From assembly GCA_039922495.1 (NCBI GenBank), contig JBDTEO010000001.1, positions 1 to 64,000 on the forward strand: a DNA stretch of 64,000 nt, read 5' to 3'. The stretch comes from JALYYC01 sp039922495 (GTDB lineage: Bacteria; Chloroflexota; Dormibacteria; CF-121). The notes beneath the pieces are model-generated. The model was given only the letters and a program-made list of their open reading frames with translations, did not search any database and had not been told where the DNA came from. The translations under genes were made by a program, and so were the position numbers. Positions 1-8,237 of the stretch are shown here, piece by piece. How positions within the stretch are numbered: position 1 is the stretch's first letter; the number at the start of each line of letters is the position of its first letter.

Positions 1-1
1 C

Positions 2-124
2 CGGACGGTCTTCATCAGCGAACTGGAGCGCGGCTACCTGGACATCTATCCCGCGCCCGACCTTACCGTCCCACGCCTCAGCGAAGTTAGGGCCGCGATC
101 GGCGCGGCGGCGGCCGCCATCTAG
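2..124 (+). CDS. C-terminal fragment of an unidentified protein
   Basis: An open frame enters from the left edge and stops at TAG 122-124, giving about 40 residues. The tail contains an acidic and aromatic stretch (ELERGYLDIYPAPDL) and ends in an alanine-rich helix. It has no motif that I can assign. The gene start and most of the protein lie outside the window, so no function is proposed. Confidence 0.5.
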   Translation, partial: RTVFISELERGYLDIYPAPDLTVPRLSEVRAAIGAAAAAI

Positions 125-185
125 CTATCTCGAGGGGCAGATACCCGGACCCCGGAATGATCCGGTCGATTCGGCCACGGCTTGA

Positions 186-481
186 AGGAGCCGGTCAGGG
201 TCGTTCTTTGGAAGCCTGGCGATCATTGCCGTCGAGCTCAGGCTCGGTCATCCCTCATCTGACATTGAACCGGGTCAGAGCCTGATCACGGCGGGCCCTA
301 TCGGCTGGTCAGGCATCCTGGGTATGCGGCGATTCTGCTGAGTCTCGCCGGGCTGCAGCTGATCCTCGGAACCTGGGTCAGGATCGCGGTCGAGGAACGG
401 ATTCTGGACGAGCATTTTTCCGGCCAGTACGCCGCCTACCGGCGGCGGACCCCCTACCGGCTGGTTCCCGGCATCGTCTGA
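186..481 (+). pseudogene. Frameshifted isoprenylcysteine carboxyl methyltransferase (ICMT)-like remnant
   Basis: Two adjoining plus-strand frames together spell the C-terminal half of an ICMT/PEMT-type membrane methyltransferase. The first frame (from 186) ends its recognisable part with EPGQSLITAG near 293. The second frame continues with GPYRLVRHPGY, a hydrophobic helix, an EERILDEHFSGQYAAY segment and RTPYRLVPGIV, stopping at TGA 479-481. GPYRxVRHPGY and EERxLxExFGxxYxxY are hallmarks of this family. Moving between the frames requires one extra base in the G run at 293-295, so a one-base deletion or a sequencing error is implied. The N-terminal membrane helices and start codon are absent, and stops bound both frames. 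Family assignment is good; the pseudogene call depends on the base calls being right. Confidence 0.6.
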
Positions 482-561
482 TCGATCCGTCGACGGACCT
501 TGTCTTACCGAGTCTGTTAGGTCGATTTCGTGGGTGGGCGCCCGATGACGCCCACCACCCA

Positions 562-954
562 TCAAGACTTGCGGTAGCTTTCCGGCCACTCCTGTAGCAG
601 CCAGCCATTGCCGTCCGGGTCGCTGAAGCCTGAGTACTTCACGCCCTGGACGTCCATGACCGGCCCAACCTCGACGCCTCGATCGATCAGCGCCTGACGG
701 GCCTCGTCCATTTTGTCGACCACCAGGTGCAGGGCCTTGATGACGCCGGGCGGCATGTTCGAGATGCCCTCCATACCGTCGCCAAAGACGATCGAGCAGG
801 CCGACCCGGGCGGCGTGAACTGAATCACCCGCATCCCCGGCATTGGTTTGACATCGACTTCCAACTTGAATCCAGCCTTGTCCTGGTACCAGGCCTTGGC
901 GCGGTCGACGTCCGAGACACCGATCGGTACCAGCTCAAGCGACATATCAGGCAT
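562..954 (-). CDS. VOC (glyoxalase/bleomycin-resistance) family protein
   Basis: This 130-residue protein has the paired beta-alpha-beta-beta-beta layout of the vicinal oxygen chelate fold. The first module starts ELVPIGVSDVDRAKAWYQDKAGF, the second starts IKALHLVVDKMDEARQALIDRG, and it ends SGFSDPDGNGWLLQEW, the usual VOC ending with a metal-ligand-type region. A strong AAGGAGG ribosome site lies about 6 bases before the ATG at 954. The start overlaps the stop of the large cyclase gene upstream by 8 bases, so the two are probably cotranscribed. Substrate cannot be predicted; VOC members include dioxygenases, isomerases and resistance proteins. Confidence 0.85.
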   Translation of the reverse strand: MPDMSLELVPIGVSDVDRAKAWYQDKAGFKLEVDVKPMPGMRVIQFTPPGSACSIVFGDGMEGISNMPPGVIKALHLVVDKMDEARQALIDRGVEVGPVMDVQGVKYSGFSDPDGNGWLLQEWPESYRKS

Positions 955-3900
955 TGCCGTCCTCCTTTACTTTAAGACCAGTAAACCGTGGCGATCGCTC
1001 GTCGATCGTGAGCTCATCGAAGGTCTGCCAGGGCACGGCCCACCCCCACCAACCGTGCACCCACGGCTGCAGCAAGGTCATGACCCCGGTGTAGAAGAGG
1101 GGGAGGACGGAGACCTCCTGTTGGACGGCGAGACGGTCCGCCTCGTGGAACAATGCCAACCGCGCCGCGCTGCTGTCCTGGGCGAGCGCTTTGTCGATCA
1201 GGGCGTCGTAGGCGGATGACGCCCAGCGGCTTACGTTGCTCGCGCTTCGGCTGTGCAGGAGCGAATGGAGGAAGTACTCAGGGTCCGGGTAGCCCGTCAG
1301 CCACATGCCGAACCCGGCGTGCGCCTGGGCCGACCACTGGCCGATGTCCCGGGCGGGAAAGTCAAGGCGCTCAATCTCGAGCTCCAGGCGGGTGTGCCAG
1401 CCGTCAAGCAGCGCGTCGAGGTACGGCAATGTCCAGTTCTGGGGGATCGCGACGCGAAGCTGACCGCGGTGGCTGGACTGTTCGAGGTGCCGGCGCGCCC
1501 CTTCGAGGTCGAACGGGAGCGCAATGTCGGGCGTGTGGCCCATCAGTCCCGGTGGCACCAGCCCGCCGTGCGCGGCCACCTGGTTGGAGAAGACGTGGAT
1601 TCCCAGCGTCCGCTGGTCCGTGGCGTGCGCCAGCGCCTTGCGTAGGTGCAGGTCCGGCGCGTGCGGCGCGATGCTGCTGAAGACGATGTAACTGGTCATC
1701 AAGGGCGCGGTGACAGCGCTGATGAGCCGGCCCGCCGCGATTGCCTCAGTTGCCGCCGGCGTCGGCAGGATCGGATTGGCCACGTCGATTTCATTTCGGA
1801 GGAGGGCATCGATCACTTCATCGCGAGAACGACGAAGCCATTCGACGACGGCGACGTTGCCGCCCTTCGGATGGGCATATCGCGGATCCCGCTCGACCGC
1901 GGTGCCGCTCGCATCCAGGCGCGTCACCTGAAACGGGCCGCTGGTCCGAGCCGCATGCGCCCCGCTCTGCGCGGGAAAGGTGAGAAGGAAGATCCAGTAG
2001 GGTGCGGGCGCACGCAGACGAAACTCCACCGTATGCTCGTCGAGCGCGTGTACCCCGACCAGCTGAAAGTCGTCGATCTCTCCAGCGGCAAACGCATTGG
2101 CGTTTTCCAGGGGAGACAGGTGCGACACTTCAGTCGAGCCGGTTTTTGGGTCCAGTACGGTGTGGATGCTTTCCACGACATCGACGGCGGTGATCGCGCC
2201 GCCATCGTTGCAGCGGGCCTCAGGGTCGAGTTGGACCCGGTAGCGAAGCCCGTCGTCACCGACCTCCCAGCGGATCGCGACATCCGGGACCACGTACGGG
2301 CCGGGCCGGCCGCGGAGCAACCGCGAATAGAGCTGCTGATGCAGAAAGACATTAGCGGTGTGCAACGCATGGGCCGGATTGGCGTCCCAGGGGACGACGT
2401 TGGTCGCAATGCGCAGGGTCGCGGAGGGGACCGTTGCCTGCCATCGTGGGGTGGTCCATTCGGCAAAGGCCCGCTGCCAGGTCTCGTTGGCCTCTCGATA
2501 TCGCATCGCGAGGTGGAGGGCCGTAGCCAGTTGGAAGAGCGTTTCGGCTGCCTCTTGCCGCCGGCTCGCCTGCTCTAACAGGGGGATCAGCGCACGGAAA
2601 TGACCGACCGCCTCATCGAGCGCCCATTCCTGCAGCGCCCGATCACCGGCCAGCTTCAAGTAGTGGGCGGCCTTCTCGCGGTCGTCGGTGCCGAGCCAGT
2701 GGTGGGCGATCAGGCCGTAGACCCGGTCGAGGCGGTCCGCGTAATAGCCCTCGTACCATTCCGCGGCGCGGCGGTGGAGGCTCATCCGCGTGGGTCCGAC
2801 CAGCGTGTGATAGGCGGCCTCCTGGATCAGCGCATGTTTGAAGCGGTATACCGGACGGGCGCCACCGGCCTCCTCGCGGAGAAGGTCCAGTCGAAGCAGA
2901 TGGTGAACCGCGTCGCGAATTTCGGGCGTGGCCAGGCCGGTCACCGCCTCGATCAGGTCGAGCCCGAAGGTGCGGCCGAGGACGGAGGCTGAGGTCAGCA
3001 CGGTCCGCCACGCCGGCTCGAGACGGTCGACGCGGGCAAGGATGACACCCTCCAGCGTTTGTGGAATTTCGAGCACCTCGCCCGGCCGCAGGATCCAGTG
3101 GCCATTCTGCGGCGCCAGCGAGCCGCTGTCGATCAGCGAGCGCAGGATCTGTTCCAGGTAGAAGGGATTGCCCTCCGCGTAGCCAAGCAATTGATCCGTC
3201 ACGGCCGGAGGCAGCGTCCGGCCCTGGGCGAGCGAGTGGAGCAGCTGGCCTTCCTGGTCGTGTCCCAGTGGCTGCAGGGCCAGCTCGCAGAAGAGGTGGC
3301 GATACTCCCGCGCCGCCTTCTCCTTGAGGAGCCACGAGGGATGGTCGGTCTCCGGCCGCTGGCTGATCGCGAGCATCACGGGGGCGCCCTCGGTCAGGGA
3401 GAGCAATCCCTCGGTCAACGCCAGCGAGGTGGGATCGGCCCAGTGGAGGTCGTCGAGCGAGACCACCACGGGCTGCCGCGAGGCGATCCGTTGCAGCAGT
3501 TCGCGAAAGACCTCGAAGGTCCGGAACTGAATCGACTCCGGCGAGAGGGTCCGCAGCTGCGCAGCCGCCTCGGGTTCGAGATTGAGCCCCAGCACGGTCG
3601 CCAGGTAGGGATAGACCTCGGCGCCGTGGCCGTCGAAGGTCTCGTCGGTCTTTCGTCGGAGCTTGACCCGAACGCGCAGGTCGCCTTCGGTCGCGCTGAC
3701 GTCGAGCCAGTTTCGAAGCAGGTCTCGGTAGGGCCAGTAGGGGAGGGACTCCCCGTAGGAGACGCAGCGGCCCTCCATCCAGCTGTAGTGTTCGCTGGTG
3801 GCACGCTGCCGGAGCTCGGCGGCCAGCCGGCTCTTGCCGATCCCGGGGTCGCCGACGATATACAGGACCCCGCCCCGGCCGCTGGCCAACCGGTGGAGGA

Positions 3901-4618
3901 GCTCGAGGGCCGAGCTGAGCTCGGCATCCCGACCGACCATCGGCGTTGCCGGCATCGCCGGCGCCGTCCCGACTGACGAACCCTTGAGCGCGACGACCGG
4001 ATAGGCCGTGACGATCTCCGCCTTGCCCTTCAGCGCGAGGGGACGCGCCTCGCCCCAGTCAAACCGGGTGCGCACCTGGCGCTGGGTTGATTCCGAGACC
4101 AGCACGCCGTTGCGGTCGGCGGCGCCCTGCAGCCGGGCGGTCGTATTGACGGTGTCACCCACAACGCCGTACTCGGTCCGGCCGCCGGCGCCCACCTGGC
4201 CGACGACCACTTCACCGCTGTGGATGCCCACCCGCATCGCGAAGTCCTCGACACCCCAGCCTCGCCGGACCTCCTCGGCGTAGTCGCGTGCGGCCGCGAT
4301 GATGTCCAGCCCGGCTCGAACCGCGCGTTCCGGATCGTCCTCGTGGGCAACCGGCGCGCCGAACAGCGCAAGCAGGCCATCACCCATCAGGTTGTTGACG
4401 CTGCCCCCATAGGCCTCGACGGCCTGGATGGCGCGCGCGATCGCCTCGCCGATGACGAGCTTGGCTTCTTCCGGGTCGAGGCGCTCGCTCAGCGCGGTCG
4501 AGCCGGCGACATCGGCAAACAGGGCCGTGACGACGCGCCGTTCGTCGTGTTGGGCAGCCACCGGCTGATTCAAGCACAGCCAGGTTCCGCGCCCGGACGG
4601 AGATGTGACGGCCGTCAC
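947..4618 (-). CDS. Nucleotide cyclase - AAA ATPase - TPR - SBP_bac_5 fusion regulator
   Basis: This 1223-residue protein has four modules. Residues 26-210 form a class III cyclase domain with metal aspartates D36 (FADVAGST) and D80 (MGDG) and transition-state residues N158 and R162. The adenine-selecting lysine position (residue 76) is asparagine. Residues 225-600 form an AAA/STAND-type ATPase with Walker A GDPGIGKS (256-263) and Walker B VSLDDLHWAD (386-395). Residues 620-725 are helical and TPR-like. From about 728 to 1205 there is an oligopeptide-type solute-binding domain (starts LRIATNVVPWDANPA; later DPEARCNDGGAITAVDV; ends LPLFYTGV), without a signal peptide, so probably cytoplasmic. 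Known relatives usually end with TPRs. The GTG start at 4618 lies inside a CRP-like palindrome and has no clear ribosome site; GTG at 4561 is an alternative. The gene is divergent from the dpp operon and probably cotranscribed with the VOC gene. Inference: a solute-sensing cyclic-nucleotide regulator of uptake. Confidence 0.85.
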   Translation of the reverse strand: MTAVTSPSGRGTWLCLNQPVAAQHDERRVVTALFADVAGSTALSERLDPEEAKLVIGEAIARAIQAVEAYGGSVNNLMGDGLLALFGAPVAHEDDPERAVRAGLDIIAAARDYAEEVRRGWGVEDFAMRVGIHSGEVVVGQVGAGGRTEYGVVGDTVNTTARLQGAADRNGVLVSESTQRQVRTRFDWGEARPLALKGKAEIVTAYPVVALKGSSVGTAPAMPATPMVGRDAELSSALELLHRLASGRGGVLYIVGDPGIGKSRLAAELRQRATSEHYSWMEGRCVSYGESLPYWPYRDLLRNWLDVSATEGDLRVRVKLRRKTDETFDGHGAEVYPYLATVLGLNLEPEAAAQLRTLSPESIQFRTFEVFRELLQRIASRQPVVVSLDDLHWADPTSLALTEGLLSLTEGAPVMLAISQRPETDHPSWLLKEKAAREYRHLFCELALQPLGHDQEGQLLHSLAQGRTLPPAVTDQLLGYAEGNPFYLEQILRSLIDSGSLAPQNGHWILRPGEVLEIPQTLEGVILARVDRLEPAWRTVLTSASVLGRTFGLDLIEAVTGLATPEIRDAVHHLLRLDLLREEAGGARPVYRFKHALIQEAAYHTLVGPTRMSLHRRAAEWYEGYYADRLDRVYGLIAHHWLGTDDREKAAHYLKLAGDRALQEWALDEAVGHFRALIPLLEQASRRQEAAETLFQLATALHLAMRYREANETWQRAFAEWTTPRWQATVPSATLRIATNVVPWDANPAHALHTANVFLHQQLYSRLLRGRPGPYVVPDVAIRWEVGDDGLRYRVQLDPEARCNDGGAITAVDVVESIHTVLDPKTGSTEVSHLSPLENANAFAAGEIDDFQLVGVHALDEHTVEFRLRAPAPYWIFLLTFPAQSGAHAARTSGPFQVTRLDASGTAVERDPRYAHPKGGNVAVVEWLRRSRDEVIDALLRNEIDVANPILPTPAATEAIAAGRLISAVTAPLMTSYIVFSSIAPHAPDLHLRKALAHATDQRTLGIHVFSNQVAAHGGLVPPGLMGHTPDIALPFDLEGARRHLEQSSHRGQLRVAIPQNWTLPYLDALLDGWHTRLELEIERLDFPARDIGQWSAQAHAGFGMWLTGYPDPEYFLHSLLHSRSASNVSRWASSAYDALIDKALAQDSSAARLALFHEADRLAVQQEVSVLPLFYTGVMTLLQPWVHGWWGWAVPWQTFDELTIDERSPRFTGLKVKEDGNA

Positions 4619-4619
4619 A
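4604..4619. promoter_or_regulatory. CRP-like operator, perfect 16-bp palindrome
   Basis: The sequence TGTGACGGCCGTCACA is a perfect inverted repeat and matches the TGTGA-N6-TCACA consensus of cAMP receptor proteins exactly. It sits between the divergent cyclase gene and dppC and covers the annotated GTG start of the cyclase gene. Its centre is 41.5 bases upstream of the start site implied by the -10 box at 4641-4646, which is class II activator spacing in known CRP promoters. No CRP gene is in the window. Confidence 0.55.
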
Positions 4620-4640
4620 CACAGGCCGTCGGCCGCCGCG

Positions 4641-4646
4641 TATATT
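4641..4646 (+). promoter_or_regulatory. Putative -10 box of the dpp operon promoter
   Basis: TATATT stands alone in GC-rich sequence, 30 bases before the dppC ATG, and predicts transcription from about 4653. The hexamer 17 bases upstream (CACACA, 4618-4623) is a poor -35 element, as is common where an activator binds next to polymerase. A strong AAGAGGAGGGG ribosome site (4662-4672) precedes the start codon. Confidence 0.45.
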
Positions 4647-4675
4647 GGGCCTCACTTAGCCAAGAGGAGGGGACC

Positions 4676-5638
4676 ATGGACCCACCCCGCCGCAGTGGGT
4701 GGCTACCTGTTTGGTATCGCTTCCGGAGGGACCGCCTGGCCCTCTTCGGAGGCGCGTTCATTGTTCTGCTCGTGCTTGTCGCGATCCTCGCTCCAGTCCT
4801 GCCGATCCGCAATCCAAACCACGGCTACTACGAGCTTCTCCCTGCCAACGGCCAGCCGGTCGCGCCGGGCGCGATGTTCGTGCTGGGGAGCGACGCCAAC
4901 GGCCGTGACCTCTTTAGCCGCATCATCTGGGGCTCGCGCGTATCACTGTTCATTGGATTTGTCGCCAATGGTCTGGCGCTCGTGGTCGGCGTCACCGTCG
5001 GGATCCTCGCCGGCTACTTTGGCAAGTGGGTCGACACGGTCCTGATGCGCTTCACCGATGTGATGATGGCGTTTCCCGTCCTGCTGTTTTCCATCGCCCT
5101 GATCGCCATCCTGCAGCGGAGCGGCAATGTCCTGGTCATCGCCGCCGTCATCGCGCTCTTCTACTGGACTGCCGTCGCCAGGATCGTCCGCGGCCAGGTG
5201 CTGTCCTTGCGAGAAAAAGAGTTCATCGAGGCAGCCCGGGCGATCGGCGGCCGGCCGATCCGCATTCTGGTTGGGCACATTCTGCCTCACCTGACGCCAA
5301 TCCTTCTCGTGTACGGCACGATCGGGATCGCCACGAGCATCAGTACCGAATCCATCCTGAGCTACATCGGCATCGGTGTCCAGGCGCCGACCGCCGACTG
5401 GGGCAAGATGGTCTCGGACGGGCAAGGAGACTTGCAGATCGCCCCCTGGTTGGTCATTTTCCCCGGGCTGATGATCATGGCCACGGTGCTGGCCTTCAAC
5501 CTCGTCGGCGACGGTCTGCGGGATGCACTCGATCCACGGCAGCGGTCCCTATCCAGGCGTGCGTTCGGCGGCGTCCTGGCAGGCGGCCAGGCGCTGGCCG
5601 GCCAGTTAGCTCGTCAGTCGGAAGCCGAGTCGGTATAG
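4676..5638 (+). CDS. dppC: Dipeptide/oligopeptide ABC transporter permease, DppC type
   Basis: This 320-residue inner-membrane permease has an N-terminal membrane anchor (about residues 20-45), the GSDANGRDLFSRIIWGSRVS segment typical of DppC/OppC, five further hydrophobic helices, and the cytoplasmic EAA loop (EFIEAARAIGG from about residue 182) that docks the ATPase. The ATG at 4676 follows AAGAGGAGGGG; longer upstream extensions of the frame run antisense to the cyclase gene and were rejected. It is the first gene of a dppC-dppA-dppB operon, which is an unusual order. No ATPase genes accompany it, so the energising subunits must be encoded elsewhere. Confidence 0.93.
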   Translation: MDPPRRSGWLPVWYRFRRDRLALFGGAFIVLLVLVAILAPVLPIRNPNHGYYELLPANGQPVAPGAMFVLGSDANGRDLFSRIIWGSRVSLFIGFVANGLALVVGVTVGILAGYFGKWVDTVLMRFTDVMMAFPVLLFSIALIAILQRSGNVLVIAAVIALFYWTAVARIVRGQVLSLREKEFIEAARAIGGRPIRILVGHILPHLTPILLVYGTIGIATSISTESILSYIGIGVQAPTADWGKMVSDGQGDLQIAPWLVIFPGLMIMATVLAFNLVGDGLRDALDPRQRSLSRRAFGGVLAGGQALAGQLARQSEAESV

Positions 5639-5655
5639 AGCAAGGAGGGGAAGCG

Positions 5656-7317
5656 ATGCAATGGAAGTTCGCTCGTCAACTAACGCCGGTCGCCGCAGGT
5701 GTTTTGGTGATCGCTGCTTGCGGCACCACCACGACCCCGACGAGCAGCACGCCGACGTCCGGCGGCACGCTGATCGTCACCTACAAGGACGAACCGAAGA
5801 CCCTCGATCCCGCCATCGGGTATGACACCACCAGCTGGCCCGAGGAGCGCGCGATCTTCAATGGTCTGCTGGACTACAAGCCCAGCTCGACCGAGCTGGC
5901 GCCGGACATGGCGGAGGCCATGCCCACGATCACGAACGGCGGCAAAACCTACACCTTCAAGATTCGCGCAGGCGTCAAGTTCAGCAACGGCCGCGAGGTG
6001 ACGGCGGACGATTACAAATATTCCTGGGAGCGGATGCTCGACCCAACGACCCAGGGCCCGATGACGGGTGGCCCCTTCTTTGGCGGAATCACGGGCGCGC
6101 AGGACTTCTTTGCCGGCACCGCCACGCACATCAGCGGCATCAAGGTGGTCGATGCGCACACGCTGGAAGTCGACCTCGACACGCCCAATCAGTCATTCCT
6201 CAACATCGTCGCGATGCCGTTCGCCTTCGTGGTTCCGAAGGAGGCGGTGGCCGCGGCCGGCGCGGATTGGCCGCACAAGCCGGTTGGCGCCGGACAATAC
6301 ACGCTCGACAAGTGGACGGCCGGGCAGACTCTTGTCCTCAAGAGGAACCCCACCTATTTCGGCAAGGCGGCGTACCTCAATGAAGTCGACTTTCAGATCG
6401 GCGTGACCGACGAGCTGGGCGTCATCCGGCTCCAGAATGGCCAGGCAGACCTGGTCGACCCGGGGATCTCGCTCCCGGCAGCGCAGTTCATCCAGCTTTC
6501 AGGCAACGCGACCTTCAAGAACCGCATCGTCCGGCAGCCGAACGTCGATCTCTGGTACCTATCGATGAACGTCAACATGCCGCCCTTCGACAACAAGCTG
6601 GTTCGCCAGGCCTTCAATTACGTTGTCAACAAGGCGAACCAGGTCAAGGTGCTGAACGGCCGCGGGATCATCAACAACGGCCTCCAGGCCCCCCCCATGC
6701 CTGGCTATGTCCCCAACTACAACCCGTTGGGGTTAGACAAGAATGGGCAGAACATCGCCAAGGCCAGGGCGCTCCTGGCGCAGGCCGGCTACGGAGGTGG
6801 ACATCCGTTTCCCGCCCAGGACATGGTCTACGCCAAAGCCAACACCGACTCGGACAATCTTGCCGCCGCGATTCAGCAGGATTTTCAGCAGGTCGGCATT
6901 ACCATCAATCTGAAGGGCCTTTCTTTCCCTGCATACCTGGACCTGGTCGGAAAGCCGAACACGACGCCACTCTCCTATAACAGCTGGTATCAAGACTTTC
7001 CGGACCCGTCCGATTTCATCGACCCGCTTCTGACCTGCGGCGCCGCGAACGTCCAGGCGAATGGCAGCAATGCGGCCTTCTATTGCAATAAGCAGGTCGA
7101 CGTGCTGGCCGACCAGGCCCGCGGAGATACCAACACCGCGGAGCGGCTGAAGCTTTATCAGCAGATCCAGGACATCATCGTCACGAAAGACTTCCCGCAG
7201 GTGCCGCTGTTCTCGACGATCGCCACGGGTGTCTCCGCGACGCGCGTCCGCGGCTTCTCGATCCATCCCGTCTGGGGCTTTGACCTCGCGCCAATCTGGG
7301 TCTCAGGAGGGAAGTGA
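5656..7317 (+). CDS. dppA: Oligopeptide/dipeptide-binding lipoprotein (SBP_bac_5)
   Basis: This 553-residue extracytoplasmic solute-binding protein starts with a lipoprotein signal whose lipobox ends AAC at Cys22, followed by a Thr/Ser/Pro linker. The family core runs from GGTLIVTYKDEPKTLDPA through KTYTFKIRAGVKFSNGREV to a C-terminal LYQQIQDIIVTKDFPQVPLF segment. It should deliver peptides or a similar ligand to the DppB/DppC permease. The ATG at 5656 has GGAGGGG upstream. It lies 17 bases after dppC, and its stop overlaps dppB. The SBP_bac_5 domain in the divergent cyclase protein is the same general family, so the two may recognise related ligands (inference). Substrate is not predictable: this family also binds nickel, sugars and glutathione. 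Confidence 0.93.
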   Translation: MQWKFARQLTPVAAGVLVIAACGTTTTPTSSTPTSGGTLIVTYKDEPKTLDPAIGYDTTSWPEERAIFNGLLDYKPSSTELAPDMAEAMPTITNGGKTYTFKIRAGVKFSNGREVTADDYKYSWERMLDPTTQGPMTGGPFFGGITGAQDFFAGTATHISGIKVVDAHTLEVDLDTPNQSFLNIVAMPFAFVVPKEAVAAAGADWPHKPVGAGQYTLDKWTAGQTLVLKRNPTYFGKAAYLNEVDFQIGVTDELGVIRLQNGQADLVDPGISLPAAQFIQLSGNATFKNRIVRQPNVDLWYLSMNVNMPPFDNKLVRQAFNYVVNKANQVKVLNGRGIINNGLQAPPMPGYVPNYNPLGLDKNGQNIAKARALLAQAGYGGGHPFPAQDMVYAKANTDSDNLAAAIQQDFQQVGITINLKGLSFPAYLDLVGKPNTTPLSYNSWYQDFPDPSDFIDPLLTCGAANVQANGSNAAFYCNKQVDVLADQARGDTNTAERLKLYQQIQDIIVTKDFPQVPLFSTIATGVSATRVRGFSIHPVWGFDLAPIWVSGGK

Positions 7318-8237
7318 CTCGGTATATCCTGCGACGGCTCGGCTGGATGGTGGTGGTGCTCTTCGGGGTGGCTGTCGTCACCTTCGTGATCGCCTTCCTG
7401 GTTCCTGGCGACCCGGCTCGCTTATACGCGGGGACCAATGCATCGCCGGCGGCGGTCAAGATCATCCACCACCAGCTCGGGCTTGACCGGCCTCTGCTGG
7501 TTCAGTTTGGCGACTACCTCTGGCGAGTTGTGCATCTTGATTTCGGCTATTCGTACCGGTATTCGGCCCCCGTCCTTCCCACGATCCTGCAGCGATTCCC
7601 GGCGACCGCCGAACTCGCCGTCGCGGGGGTATTGGTCGAGCTGGCTGTCGGCCTTCCGATCGGGATCCTTGCGGCGGTCCGGCCCGGCAGCCTCTGGGAT
7701 CGGATCACGATGGTGTTTACCTTCGTGATGCTGGCGGCGCCGCCCTTCTGGCTCGGGCTGCTCTTGCTGATCGTCTTCGCCTCGCTGATTCCGATCTTGC
7801 CACCGGGTGGGTACGGCGACGGCCTCCCACAGTATCTGGTTCTGCCCGCCTTGACCCTTGGCCTGGGCGGCGCGGCCTACTACGCGCGTCTGCTTCGCGC
7901 CGTCCTGCTCGACATCCTGCCGAAGGAATACATCCGTACGGCGCGGGCGAAGGGCCTCACGGGCCGCCGCGTCATCCTTGCGCACGCCCTGCCAAACGCG
8001 CTCACCGTGATTGTCACCCAGCTGGGCATGGACCTGGGGTATTTTTTGGCGGGGGTCGTCGTCATCGAGACGGTCTTCGCGTGGCCGGGCATCGGTAAGC
8101 AGGCGGTGGATGCGATCTTCAATCTCGACATTCCGCTCGTGATGGGCACGGTGCTCTTTGGGGCGCTACTGATCGTGGCAGCGAACGTGATCGTCGACAT
8201 CACGTATACGTTTCTCGATCCGCGCATCCGCTACTGA
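7314..8237 (+). CDS. dppB: Dipeptide/oligopeptide ABC transporter permease, DppB type
   Basis: This 307-residue permease opens with the classic TRYILRRLGWMVVVLFGVAV helix and has the GDPARLYAGTNAS periplasmic stretch, about six membrane helices and an EAA loop around KEYIRTARAKGLTGRRVI. It is the partner of the DppC protein upstream. The GTG start overlaps the dppA stop (GTGA), so translation is probably coupled. The stop overlaps the convergent oxidoreductase gene by 7 bases, and no terminator is visible at the junction. Confidence 0.93.
   Translation: MTRYILRRLGWMVVVLFGVAVVTFVIAFLVPGDPARLYAGTNASPAAVKIIHHQLGLDRPLLVQFGDYLWRVVHLDFGYSYRYSAPVLPTILQRFPATAELAVAGVLVELAVGLPIGILAAVRPGSLWDRITMVFTFVMLAAPPFWLGLLLLIVFASLIPILPPGGYGDGLPQYLVLPALTLGLGGAAYYARLLRAVLLDILPKEYIRTARAKGLTGRRVILAHALPNALTVIVTQLGMDLGYFLAGVVVIETVFAWPGIGKQAVDAIFNLDIPLVMGTVLFGALLIVAANVIVDITYTFLDPRIRY

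Noticed and set aside
5026..5655. Apparent N-terminal extension of DppA reading back over dppC
   Set aside because: The lipoprotein signal and ribosome site fix the dppA start at 5656; the upstream part is out-of-frame dppC sequence.
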